Below are positions 33,708 to 42,041 of a stretch of 64,000 nucleotides of DNA, piece by piece (the stretch's first letter is position 1; the number at the start of each line of letters is the position of its first letter). The notes beneath the pieces are model-generated. The model was given only the letters and a program-made list of their open reading frames with translations, was not told the DNA's origin and ran no database searches. Location: NCBI GenBank assembly GCA_000751295.2, contig CCMO02000001.1, positions 2,219,501-2,283,500 on the forward strand, read 5' to 3'. The translations under genes and the position numbers were made by a program. This DNA comes from a bacterium YEK0313. Lineage in GTDB: Bacteria; Pseudomonadota; Alphaproteobacteria; Rhizobiales; Phreatobacteraceae.

Positions 33708-33744
33708 CCACCGGCAGGATGACCGGCCACCGGCAGGATGACGG
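33708..33744. repeat. Tandem 19-base duplication in the lrp leader
   Basis: CCACCGGCAGGATGACCGG at 33708-33726 is followed directly by an 18-base near copy ending 33744. Each contains GGCAGGATG, the same ribosome-site-plus-ATG string that forms the real start at 33754-33762. The two upstream ATGs are in other frames. Confidence 0.7.
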
Positions 33745-33759
33745 AAGGGGAAGGGCAGG

Positions 33760-34245
33760 ATGCGGGCAGCGTCAGCAGATCTCGACAGCGTCGATCGGCA
33801 GCTTCTGGCGCTGTTGAAGCGCGATGCCCGCCAGCCGGTCCTCGCGCTCGCCCGCGGCGTCGGCCTGTCGCGCAGCGCCGTGCAGGACCGGCTGGCGCGG
33901 CTGCGCGCGAGCGGCGTCATCAGGCGCTTCACCATCGACACGACCGGCCCGGCGGAAGCCGGCGGCACGCGCGCCTACCTTTTCGTGCGGATCGACGGGC
34001 GCCCGTGCGCACGCGTCATTCCGGGCCTTGCCGGGCTGCCCGAGGTCGAAAGCTGCGATCACGTCGCCGGGCCGATGGATGTGGTGCTGACCGTGCGCAC
34101 GAAGGACATGCCGGCGGTCAGCGCGCTGCGCGACAGGATCCTGGCCATGCCCGGCATTGCCACCGTCGCCGTGGCGGCGGTGATGAAGAGCCACCTGGCC
34201 GCGTCCCAGGGCGGAACGGGCGAGCTTGCCCTGGCGGCCGGCTGA
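33760..34245 (+). CDS. Lrp/AsnC family transcriptional regulator
   Basis: About 161 residues: an N-terminal helix-turn-helix ('LDSVDRQLLALLKRDARQPVLALA' in part, then 'GLSRSAVQDRLARLRASGVI') and a C-terminal RAM/AsnC domain for amino-acid sensing (about 75-145). The GGCAGG six bases upstream sets the start. It is divergent from the quinone reductase. It converges with the M20 peptidase, and both genes end in the same Ala-Ala-Gly-stop sequence, making an inverted repeat. Confidence 0.87.
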   Translation: MRAASADLDSVDRQLLALLKRDARQPVLALARGVGLSRSAVQDRLARLRASGVIRRFTIDTTGPAEAGGTRAYLFVRIDGRPCARVIPGLAGLPEVESCDHVAGPMDVVLTVRTKDMPAVSALRDRILAMPGIATVAVAAVMKSHLAASQGGTGELALAAG

Positions 34246-34291
34246 GCGCCGCCCGCCGGGGCGAGCCGCGCGATCGGGATCAGCCGGCCGC
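34234..34291. terminator. Long inverted repeat spanning both convergent stop codons
   Basis: Perfect 12-base arms GCGGCCGGCTGA (34234-34245) and TCAGCCGGCCGC (34280-34291), each containing one gene's stop codon, around a GC-rich 34-base loop. Candidate bidirectional terminator for lrp and the M20 gene. Confidence 0.5.
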
Positions 34292-35674
34292 TTTCCGACG
34301 GCCGAGCTGGTCGAGCAGCGCCGCGCCGGTGCGGATGCCGTTGATGAAGCAGTCGAGCTTCAGGTTCTCGTTCGGCGCGTGATTGGCCTCGTCGGCATTG
34401 GCATAGGGCACGACGAAGGCCGGAATGCCCAGCGTCTTGGTGAAGACATAGTCGGGCAGGCTGCCGCCCATGGTCGGGTATTCCAGGGGATCGACGCCCT
34501 GGGCGAGCCGGATCGCCTGGCGCAGCACCTCGCCATAAGGCGATTCGAGCGGCGTCTTCGACGGCAGCATGCCGCCGCGGGAGATGAACTCGACCTCGGG
34601 CGCGTGGCGGGCCACATGCGTGGCGACCTTGGCGAGCACGTCGTCCGGCGTCTGGGCTTCGACGAGCCGGATGTCGCATTTGGCGAAGGCCTCGTGCGGC
34701 AGCACAGTCTTCGAGCCCGGGCCGCCATAGCCACCGTGCAGGCCGTTGATGGTGAGCGTCGGGTGGAACATCAGCCGCTCGTAATAGCTGCGCTCGGCCG
34801 GCGCATCGAGACGCTCCAGACCGATATCGGCCTTCGCCTCGGCAAGGTCGAGCGGCAGCCGGGCGGCCGCGGCGAGCTCGTTGGCGGTAGCCGGGATCAC
34901 CGTGTCGGCAAGGCCTTCGATGGTGATCTCGCCGTCGGCGTTCTTCATCGTGCCGAGCAGGTGCACAAGGGTCCAGATCGGGTTCGGTGCGACGCCGCCG
35001 AAATTGCCCGAATGCAGGTCGCGGCTGGCATGGCGCACGCGCAGCTCGAACGAGGCGACGCCGCGCACGCCATAGCTGATGGTCGGCAGGCCTGAGGCAT
35101 GCAGCGGCCCGTCGGCGGTGACCACGAAGTCGGCCTTCAGCCGGTCGCGGTTGGCGGCCACGAATTCGGCGATGCGCGGGCTGCCGATCTCCTCCTCGCC
35201 CTCGAGCAGGAAGACGATGTTGCAGGGCAGGGTGCCATGCACCTTCAGGTGCGATTCGATCGCCAGGAGCTGAGCGAAATGCTGGCCCTTGTTGTCGCCG
35301 ATGCCGCGGGCATAGATGCGGCCGTCGCGGATGGTCGGCTCGAACGGCGGGCTGATCCAGGCGTCCAGCGGATCCGGCGGCTGCACGTCGTAGTGGCCGT
35401 AGAGCAGCACGGTCGGCGCGCCCGGCGCCTTGTTCCAGTGGCCGAGCACCATCGGGTGGCCCGATGTCGGCACGGCCTCGGCGGAGAAGCCGAGCCCCTG
35501 CAGGGTTTCGACCAGCAGGGCGGCGACCTCGCGGATGCCGACATTCTGGGCGCTGATGCTCGGGTGCCGGACATAGTCCATCACCCGCTGGACGAAGCTC
35601 TCCTCGTTCGCCGCGATGTGGTCGAAGACCCGGGCGAGCTCGTCCGGGGGCGTCTGGGCCTTGGCTGCGCTCAT
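34280..35674 (-). CDS. M20 family metallopeptidase (dipeptidase)
   Basis: About 464 residues, CNDP/ArgE-like. Metal-site motifs are 'LYGHYDVQPPDPLDAW' near residue 95 (His and Asp ligands), 'GIGDNKGQ' and 'LEGEEEIGSP' near 160 (catalytic and bridging glutamates), with a late histidine in 'NADEANHAPNE'. It hydrolyses dipeptides or N-acylated amino acids. It lies 4 bases after hyuA, so it is probably the last step of the same operon, splitting a ring-opened or N-carbamoyl-type product; that role is inferred. Confidence 0.9.
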   Translation of the reverse strand: MSAAKAQTPPDELARVFDHIAANEESFVQRVMDYVRHPSISAQNVGIREVAALLVETLQGLGFSAEAVPTSGHPMVLGHWNKAPGAPTVLLYGHYDVQPPDPLDAWISPPFEPTIRDGRIYARGIGDNKGQHFAQLLAIESHLKVHGTLPCNIVFLLEGEEEIGSPRIAEFVAANRDRLKADFVVTADGPLHASGLPTISYGVRGVASFELRVRHASRDLHSGNFGGVAPNPIWTLVHLLGTMKNADGEITIEGLADTVIPATANELAAAARLPLDLAEAKADIGLERLDAPAERSYYERLMFHPTLTINGLHGGYGGPGSKTVLPHEAFAKCDIRLVEAQTPDDVLAKVATHVARHAPEVEFISRGGMLPSKTPLESPYGEVLRQAIRLAQGVDPLEYPTMGGSLPDYVFTKTLGIPAFVVPYANADEANHAPNENLKLDCFINGIRTGAALLDQLGRRKAAG

Positions 35675-35678
35675 CGCT

Positions 35679-37742
35679 TCAATCCTTCTTTTTCGTGCGG
35701 CCGTCGTCGCCGGCGCGGGTCAGCAGGATGGCGCCGGACGGATGCACCTCGCCCTGCCAGCCTGGCGCGACCAGGGTGGTCGCGTCGAGCTGGGTGATGA
35801 TGGCCGGTCCGCTGAAATGGTCGCCGGCGCCGAGCTTGGCGCGGTCGATGAGCGGCACGTCCTCGGCGCCGGTCGCGAAATGAACGGTCTGGGTGCCGAT
35901 GCGCGCCGCACCGGATCCGGCGGGCAGGGCCGGGCGCGGCGGCGGCGGCATGTGGCCGACGGCTTCGACCCGGAGCGTCACCAGCTCGATCGGCGAATCC
36001 AGCACGAAACCATAGAGCGTCTCGTGCGCGGCGGCGAAGGCCGCCTCCGTCGCGGCGGCGGTCCCTGCCCAGGGCACGGTCACCTCGCCGCCCTGGCCGT
36101 GATAGCGCATCAGCACCACCCGCCCGAGCTTGCGCGCTTCCGGCGCGACGCCTTCGGTGGTGAGCCACGCTCCGGCGCGTTCTTCCAACTCGGCGAAGAT
36201 CGCCTCGGCGGCCTCGACGTCGACCGTGCCGGCCTTCGGCAAGGTCCGGCTGAACTCGGCCTTGAGGTCCGCAGCCAGCAGCCCGTCGGCGCAGAGCACG
36301 CCCGGCGCCGGTGGCACCAGCACGCGCGTGACGCCCAGGAGTTCGGCGAGCGCGCAGCCGTGCAGCGGCCCGGCGCCGCCGAAGGGCAGCAAGGTGAAGT
36401 CGCGCGGGTCGTGGCCGCGCTCGACCGAGACGACGCGCAGGGCGCCGACCATGTGGTTGTCGATGATCGCCAGCACGCCGCGGGCGGCGGCTTCCGGCGT
36501 CAGGCCGAGCGGCGTCGCGACGCCGTCGCTGATCACGGCGCGGGCCGCGGCGAGATCGAGCGCCATGCGCCCGCCGAGCAGCTCGGCCGGCAGGTGGCCG
36601 AGCACGACATGCGCGTCGGTGACGGTCGCCTGGCGGCCGCCGCGGCCATAGGCGGCAGGGCCGGGATCGGCGCCCGCGCTCTGCGGGCCGACCGCGAGTG
36701 TCGCGTCGCTGACCCGGGCAATCGAGCCGCCGCCGGCCCCGATGGTGACCATGTCCACCATCGGCAGCGGCAGCGGCCATTCGCCGACATGGCCGTGCTG
36801 GGTCAGGCTGATCTTGCCGTCCTTGATCAGGCAGATGTCGGCGCTGGTGCCGCCGATATCGACCGTGATGATGTCGTGGATGCCGCAGGCCGCAGCGACG
36901 TCGCGCGCGCCGACGACGCCCGCGGCGGGGCCGGACAGGGCGGTCAGCGCAGGCGCGCGGCGGATGGTGGCACCGCCCGCCACGCCGCCATTCGACTGCA
37001 TGAGCAGAAGCGGCGCGGCAATGCTGGCCTCCTCGAGGCGCTTTTCGAGGCGCGACAGATAGGTGGAGACGCCCGGCATGACCGACGCGTTGAGCACGGT
37101 CGCCAGCGAGCGCTCATATTCCCTGACCACCGGCAGGACGTCGACGGATGTCGTCACCGCGATATCGGGCAGCAGCTCGCGCAGGATCTCCGCGACGCGC
37201 TGCTCGTGCGCTGGATTGGCGAAGGAGTGCAGGAGGCAGACCGCCACCGCCTGGACGCCGACCTCGGCGATGGCCGCCGCCGCCGCTCGCACGCTCGCCT
37301 CGTCCAGCGGCTGCATCACGGTGCCGCCGGGGCCGATGCGTTCGCGCACCTCGAACACGCGTGAGGCCGGCACCGGCCGCTCCGGCTTCTGCCAGGCGTA
37401 GAGGTTGGCCCGGCGCGGAATGTCCTGCCGGCCGATGGCCAGCACATGGCGGAAGCCTTCCGTCGTCACCAGGGCCGATTTCGCGCCCTTGCCCTCCAGG
37501 ATCATGTTGGTCGCGACGGTCGTGCCGTGCAGGACCCGTTCCAGCGCGGGGGCCTGCTGCCCGGCCTCGGCGAGCGCCAGGCCGACGCCGGTCATGAAGG
37601 CCTTGGACGGATCGCTCGGCACGCTCGGCGTCTTGGCGCGCCAGACCTTGCCGCTGGCCGGATCATGCAGGGCGATGTCGGTGAAGGTGCCGCCGATATC
37701 GACGGCGACGGCGAAGCCGGCATTAGCTGATGACATCGACAT
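35679..37742 (-). CDS. hyuA: Hydantoinase/oxoprolinase subunit A (HyuA-like)
   Basis: About 687 residues. The ATP-binding actin-like fold begins with 'VAVDIGGTFTDIAL' near residue 12 and continues with 'LHGTTVATNMILEGKGAKSALVTTEGF' in part. A second phosphate loop is 'DIGGTSADICLI' near 300. With HyuB it cleaves a cyclic amide (5-oxoproline, N-methylhydantoin or a relative) using ATP. The start overlaps the hyuB stop by 20 bases (14 if the ATG at 37736 is used), indicating coupled translation. Which ring compound is used cannot be read from sequence. Confidence 0.93.
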   Translation of the reverse strand: MSMSSANAGFAVAVDIGGTFTDIALHDPASGKVWRAKTPSVPSDPSKAFMTGVGLALAEAGQQAPALERVLHGTTVATNMILEGKGAKSALVTTEGFRHVLAIGRQDIPRRANLYAWQKPERPVPASRVFEVRERIGPGGTVMQPLDEASVRAAAAAIAEVGVQAVAVCLLHSFANPAHEQRVAEILRELLPDIAVTTSVDVLPVVREYERSLATVLNASVMPGVSTYLSRLEKRLEEASIAAPLLLMQSNGGVAGGATIRRAPALTALSGPAAGVVGARDVAAACGIHDIITVDIGGTSADICLIKDGKISLTQHGHVGEWPLPLPMVDMVTIGAGGGSIARVSDATLAVGPQSAGADPGPAAYGRGGRQATVTDAHVVLGHLPAELLGGRMALDLAAARAVISDGVATPLGLTPEAAARGVLAIIDNHMVGALRVVSVERGHDPRDFTLLPFGGAGPLHGCALAELLGVTRVLVPPAPGVLCADGLLAADLKAEFSRTLPKAGTVDVEAAEAIFAELEERAGAWLTTEGVAPEARKLGRVVLMRYHGQGGEVTVPWAGTAAATEAAFAAAHETLYGFVLDSPIELVTLRVEAVGHMPPPPRPALPAGSGAARIGTQTVHFATGAEDVPLIDRAKLGAGDHFSGPAIITQLDATTLVAPGWQGEVHPSGAILLTRAGDDGRTKKKD

Positions 37743-39552
37743 ACTCGTTGCGATGGAAGGAGCGGACCTCGGGGCGGTCGGCGCGCAGGCGCCGGGTGGC
37801 GGCTTCGTCGACCGAGCGGCCGGCGATCACCACCCCGTAGTGACGGCGGGCGGCCTCGGCGCTGACGAAGCCGCCGAGCACGTCCTCGAGCACCTGGGCC
37901 TCGGGGCGGTCATAGGGATGGCCGTGGCCGCCTCCGCCGCCGGTCTGGATGCGCAGGATGTCGCCACGCTTCAGCGGATTGCCGTCGGAGAGCGGCTCGT
38001 AGACGCGCTCCTGCGGCGTTCCGGGATTGACCACGGCCCGGCCGACGCCGCCGCACATGCCGCCGGCCATGCCCCAGGGCGGGTTCTTGACGCTGTCGAT
38101 GCGCACGGCGAGCACGGCCTCTTCAGCCAGCACCTCATATTCGCGCACGATGCCGCAGCCGCCGCGATAGCGGCCGGCACCGCCGGAATCCCGAGCGATG
38201 CCATAGGTCCTCAGGCGGACCGGATAGCCGGCCTCCAGGAACTCGACCGGATAGTTCTCCTGGGCGACGAAATAGACCGCATCGATGCCGTCGGCATTCG
38301 GCCTTGCGCCGTAGCCGACGCCGATGCCGTCGGCGAGCAGGAAGCGCTCGAGCGCCCCCTCCTCGGTGCGGAAGGTGCCGCGAATGAGCGCGATGACATA
38401 GGCGGAGTGGGCGGCCGGCGCGCCGCCGCCGGCGACGTTGATCAGTCCGTTCAGCGCCGCCAACACGCGCATCATGGTCAGGCCGCGCATGCCGAGCGGG
38501 GCGGGGTAGTGCGGCCAGAGCAGGGAGCCTTCGCGCAGGCGTACCTCGTCGATCGACTGCGGCCCGCCGGCATTGCAGACCTGGCCGGGATCGCCGCCGA
38601 GATAGTAGAGCCCCAGCGCCATGCCGGGCACGCCGGGATTCATCAGGAAATTTACCGGGCCATAGGCCTGGTCGTCGCTTTCCGTCGCGTCGAAGATGAA
38701 CCGGTCCTCGCCGCCGGGAACCGCCTCGCGGGTCAATGCGAAGCGGATGCGGAACGGCCCGTGGCCGTGCCCGTCGGCGTCGATCGCATCGGTGAAGCGA
38801 TGGGTGCCATAGGGAAAGGTCTCGGCCAGCTTGGTGCGCACGAGCTGGCGGGTGCGGGCGAGCAATTGCCGCAGTGCGTCGGCCACCATGTCGGCGCCGA
38901 AGCGGGCGAGGATCTCCTGGACGCGCTTGACGCCGAGCGCGTTGCTCGCCATCAGCGCCCGCATGTCGCCGAGGCTCTGGCTCGGAAAGCGCGAATTGCG
39001 GTGGAAGATGGCGAGCGCGGCCTCGTTGGTCCGCCCGGCATCAATGAGCTTGGTCGGAGGGATCATGATGCCCTCCTGGAAGATGTCGGTGGTATCCGGG
39101 CTGATCGAGCCGGCGCGCAGGCCGCCGATATCGGCAAAATGCGCCCAGCACATCACGAAGGCGCAGCGCCGGCCCTCGTGGAACACCGGGGCGAGCAGCA
39201 CCTGGTCGTTGGAATGCGAGACCGCCCCGCGCGAGCCGTAGCAGTCGTTGTACCAGTAGAGGTCGCCCTCGCGCATGGTGTCCGGCGGGAAATGCTGGAA
39301 CACCGGGCTCGTCATGTCGCCGAAGATCGGCACGTTCGAGCCGACCGCCATGACGCCGTCGGCATCGAACAGGCCGGTATAGAAGTCCTTCTTCTCGCGG
39401 ATAAAGGCGGAGATGGCGGTGCGCTCGAGCAACGCCTCCATTTCGGCCTGGGTGGCGCGGATCGCACCGCGGACGATCTCCACCGTCACGGAATCGCAGA
39501 GGGGCGGCTCGGGCGCCGTCATGGCGCCCGCCGGCTCAGTCGAGCGGAGCAT
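37723..39552 (-). CDS. hyuB: Hydantoinase/oxoprolinase subunit B (HyuB-like)
   Basis: About 609 residues, the partner of HyuA. Typical blocks are 'VEIVRGAIRATQAEMEALLERTAIS' in part, 'HSNDQVLLAPVFHEGR', 'NVAGGGAPAAHS' and 'GGGGHGHPYDR' near the end. The 39552 start has AAGGA eight bases before it and overlaps the transporter gene. A second ATG at 39522 (MTAPEPP) gives a length closer to relatives. It forms an operon with the transporter upstream and hyuA and the M20 peptidase downstream. Confidence 0.92.
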   Translation of the reverse strand: MLRSTEPAGAMTAPEPPLCDSVTVEIVRGAIRATQAEMEALLERTAISAFIREKKDFYTGLFDADGVMAVGSNVPIFGDMTSPVFQHFPPDTMREGDLYWYNDCYGSRGAVSHSNDQVLLAPVFHEGRRCAFVMCWAHFADIGGLRAGSISPDTTDIFQEGIMIPPTKLIDAGRTNEAALAIFHRNSRFPSQSLGDMRALMASNALGVKRVQEILARFGADMVADALRQLLARTRQLVRTKLAETFPYGTHRFTDAIDADGHGHGPFRIRFALTREAVPGGEDRFIFDATESDDQAYGPVNFLMNPGVPGMALGLYYLGGDPGQVCNAGGPQSIDEVRLREGSLLWPHYPAPLGMRGLTMMRVLAALNGLINVAGGGAPAAHSAYVIALIRGTFRTEEGALERFLLADGIGVGYGARPNADGIDAVYFVAQENYPVEFLEAGYPVRLRTYGIARDSGGAGRYRGGCGIVREYEVLAEEAVLAVRIDSVKNPPWGMAGGMCGGVGRAVVNPGTPQERVYEPLSDGNPLKRGDILRIQTGGGGGHGHPYDRPEAQVLEDVLGGFVSAEAARRHYGVVIAGRSVDEAATRRLRADRPEVRSFHRNEYVDVIS

Positions 39553-40855
39553 TGGTCGGATCCTTGATGAGGATGAGGGTGATGCTGCTGATGACGGCGG
39601 CCAGGATGACGAACAGGGCCGGCGACACCGGGCTGCCGGTTTCCCGGATCAGGAAGGTGGCGACGAAGGGGGCGAAGCCGCCGAAGATGGTGACCGCCAT
39701 GCTGTAGCCGATCGACAGCGCGGTGAACCGTACCTTGGTCGGGAACAGCTCGGCGAGCACGGCGCAGAGCGGGCCGGCATAGAAGCCGAGGAGGGCGGCC
39801 GATATGCACTGGGTGACGGCAAGGCTCATGCCGCTCGGCGCCGCCACCAGATACTGGAACAGCGGATAGGAGAACAGGCCGTAGCCGATCGCCGAGACGA
39901 GCAGGACGGGCTTGCGGCCGACGACGTCGGAGAGCCAGCCGGCGAAGGGCGTCAGCAGGGTCAGCACGACGGCGGCAGCGGCCGAGGAGTAGTAGGCCGT
40001 GCCGGCGGAAATGCCGAGCTGGCCCGAGGCGAAGCTCGGCATGAAGATGTTGAAGGTGTAGTTGCCGACCGTGCCGACCACCGACAGACCGAAGGCGGCG
40101 AGCACCGGCCACTTGTAGATGGTCAGCGCGTCGCGCACCGGCGAGGAGGCGACCTGCTGCCGGTCGACGGTCTTGTGGAAGGCCGGCGTCTCCGAGACGC
40201 GCGAGCGCAGATAGAGCCCGATCGGTGCCAGCACGAAGCCCATGATGAAGGGAATGCGCCAGCCCCAGTCGATCATCTGCTCCTTGCTCAGGGTCGAGTT
40301 GAGCACGGCGGCGATCAGCGTGCCGGCGATCAGCGCGAGGCCGACGCTGAACTGCTGCATGCTGCCGATCAGGCCGCGCCGGCCGGGGGGCGCATATTCG
40401 ACGAGGAAGGCCGCGGCCCCGCCCCATTCGCCGCCGGTGGAGAAACCCTGGACCAGGCGGCAGAGCACGAGCAGCAGCGGCGCCCAGATGCCGATGGTGG
40501 CATAGGAGGGGATGAGGCCGGTCAGCGCGGTCGCGCCGGCCATCAGCCCGACGGTGAGCACCAGCGCCGCCTTGCGGCCCTTGCGGTCGCCATAGGCGCC
40601 GATGACGATGGCGCCGACCGGGCGCATGACGAAGCCGACGCCATAGGTCGCGAAGGCCGACAGGAGGCCGACGACCGGATCGCCGCTCGGAAAGAAGTTG
40701 GCAGCGATCTGCGCGGCGAACAGGCCGAAGATCAGGAAGTCGAACAGTTCGACGAAGTTGCCGACCGCGCAGGACAGGATGGCGCGGCGGCGGATGCGCG
40801 CATATTCGGCTGAAGTGGTGGCGTCCGGCAGGTCCGCCGTGGCGGCTTGCGACAT
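39536..40855 (-). CDS. MFS transporter, metabolite:H+ symporter type
   Basis: About 439 residues with twelve predicted helices, of the ProP/KgtP-like MHS group. Family signatures are 'GDRKGRKAALVLTVGLMA' between helices 2 and 3, 'RLVQGFSTGGEWGGAAAF' in helix 4 and 'DVVGRKPVLL' at the matching second-half loop. It probably imports the cyclic amide or acid handled by HyuAB. First gene of the operon, with a 360-base upstream region shared with a divergent GntR regulator. Confidence 0.9.
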   Translation of the reverse strand: MSQAATADLPDATTSAEYARIRRRAILSCAVGNFVELFDFLIFGLFAAQIAANFFPSGDPVVGLLSAFATYGVGFVMRPVGAIVIGAYGDRKGRKAALVLTVGLMAGATALTGLIPSYATIGIWAPLLLVLCRLVQGFSTGGEWGGAAAFLVEYAPPGRRGLIGSMQQFSVGLALIAGTLIAAVLNSTLSKEQMIDWGWRIPFIMGFVLAPIGLYLRSRVSETPAFHKTVDRQQVASSPVRDALTIYKWPVLAAFGLSVVGTVGNYTFNIFMPSFASGQLGISAGTAYYSSAAAAVVLTLLTPFAGWLSDVVGRKPVLLVSAIGYGLFSYPLFQYLVAAPSGMSLAVTQCISAALLGFYAGPLCAVLAELFPTKVRFTALSIGYSMAVTIFGGFAPFVATFLIRETGSPVSPALFVILAAVISSITLILIKDPTNAPLD

Positions 40856-41217
40856 GCGCGTCTCCTCGTCTTTTGGTTGTCGCGCGCTGCCCCGTTGCAG
40901 TGTGGGCCGCGCCGTTCCCGGTGGTCTCTGGCAGGTCTTGAGGTCGCCGCAAGGCGCGGCGGGAAAGGCGCGACCGGCTGCCGGCGCGCCAAGGCTGGCG
41001 CTGCAGAACCGCTCGAATGGATCTTTTGGGAACGTGGCTTTTGTCAGCCTGTCCTTTTGTCTGACAAGATGCTACCGAGAGACGAAGACGAGTCAAGCGC
41101 CCCGGTGGAATGGCTCCACCGGCTTTTTTGGCGACGCCCCGGGATCTTGCTATGGCTCGATCGGGCCAAGACTCGGACAGGGGGCGCTGTGGAGCGCATG
41201 TGGTGGAGAGGGGCTTG
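40856..41217. other. Divergent promoter region, transporter-hyuBA operon / gntR
   Basis: About 360 bases without a convincing gene. It contains the TTGTC-T-GACAA site near its middle, with an extra TTTTGTC copy 16 bases to the left. The right half is non-coding GC-rich sequence, and no other dyad stood out. Confidence 0.5.
41041..41067. promoter_or_regulatory. Probable GntR (FCD) operator
   Basis: TTGTC-T-GACAA at 41057-41067 is a perfect dyad and matches the FCD-group pattern T-N-G-T-N3-A-C-N-A. TTGTCAG at 41041-41047 pairs with CTGACAA at 41061-41067 as an outer repeat. It lies between the divergent operon and the GntR gene. Confidence 0.65.
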
Positions 41218-41937
41218 ATGATCGCAACGACGCTGGAAGCGCTGGGTCCGCCCATCCTGGTCCGCGACCGTGCCTTCGAACAGGTCTGGGATGCGATCAT
41301 TTCCGGCCGCATCCAGCCTGGCACGCGGCTGATCGAGCGCGAGCTGTGCGAGGCCATGGGCATCAGCCGGGCCTCGGTGCGCGAGGTGATCCGCCGCCTG
41401 GAGGCGGAAAAGCTCGTCGTCGTCGAGCCGCGGCGCGGGCCGACCGTGGTGACGCTGACGCCCGAGCAGGCAAGCGAGATCTACGAGATCCGCGCCATGC
41501 TGGAGAGCCTGATGATCCGCCGCTTCACCGAGAAGGCGAGCCCGGAGGACATCGCGGCTGTGGAAGCGACCTTCGCCGCGGCGACGCGAGCGGCGGCGGC
41601 CGGCGATCGGGCCGAGATCCTCGTCCTCATGCGCCGGTTCAACCGTCAGCTCCTGGCGGTCGCGAGCCATGGTGCGGCCGGCGACATGCTGGCCCATCTC
41701 GACGCCCGGATCAGCTGGCTGCGGGTCAAGGCGATGGCGGTGCCGGGACGGCTCGATGCGAGCATCGGCGAGCTCGGTGCGGTGCTCGAGGCAGTGCGGG
41801 CGCGGGATCCGGAAGCCGCCGCCGCCCGGATCATGCGTTCCGTTCTCAATGCGCGTGACGCGGCCGTCGCCGAACTCGTCCGGTCGGCGCCGACCGCCAA
41901 GCCGGCGCGCCGCGCGCGCAAGGCGCGCGGTGGCTGA
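41218..41937 (+). CDS. GntR-family regulator, FCD subfamily (hyu operon)
   Basis: About 239 residues: a winged helix ('GTRLIERELCEAMGISRASVREVIRRLE' in part, residues 30-75) and an FCD domain (about 90-215). It ends in a basic Ala/Arg/Lys-rich tail (PTAKPARRARKARGG). GGAGAGG about 9 bases before the ATG sets the start; the frame extends to 41110 but without family similarity. Its position opposite the transporter-hyuBA-M20 operon, with an FCD-type site between, makes it the likely regulator of that operon. Confidence 0.87.
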   Translation: MIATTLEALGPPILVRDRAFEQVWDAIISGRIQPGTRLIERELCEAMGISRASVREVIRRLEAEKLVVVEPRRGPTVVTLTPEQASEIYEIRAMLESLMIRRFTEKASPEDIAAVEATFAAATRAAAAGDRAEILVLMRRFNRQLLAVASHGAAGDMLAHLDARISWLRVKAMAVPGRLDASIGELGAVLEAVRARDPEAAAARIMRSVLNARDAAVAELVRSAPTAKPARRARKARGG

Positions 41938-41958
41938 GGCGAGACCAGCCTCGCTGCG

Positions 41959-41976
41959 GCCCGCTGGTCAGCGGGC
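41959..41976. terminator. Hairpin 1 between gntR and the TRAP binding protein
   Basis: Perfect 7-bp stem GCCCGCT / AGCGGGC with a GGTC loop, in the gap between two convergent genes. Confidence 0.5.
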
Positions 41977-41987
41977 GCACCGGCAAG

Positions 41988-42009
41988 GCCGGAGCGAGCA
42001 GGCTCCGGC
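41988..42009. terminator. Hairpin 2 between gntR and the TRAP binding protein
   Basis: Perfect 8-bp stem GCCGGAGC / GCTCCGGC with a 6-base loop, 11 bases after hairpin 1. The pair probably ends both convergent transcripts; neither has a T tract. Confidence 0.5.
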
Positions 42010-42041
42010 GCCGGCCGCGGCGACGTCGTTCGGCAGTCGGT

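Noticed and set aside
33708..33744. Tandem repeat as a possible CRISPR remnant
   Set aside because: Only two adjacent units without spacers, within a gene leader, and no cas genes in the window.
37405..39567. Long plus-strand frames opposite hyuA and hyuB (also 35616-37364)
   Set aside because: His/Arg/Gly-rich, low-information translations typical of antisense frames. The minus strand holds clear HyuA/HyuB.
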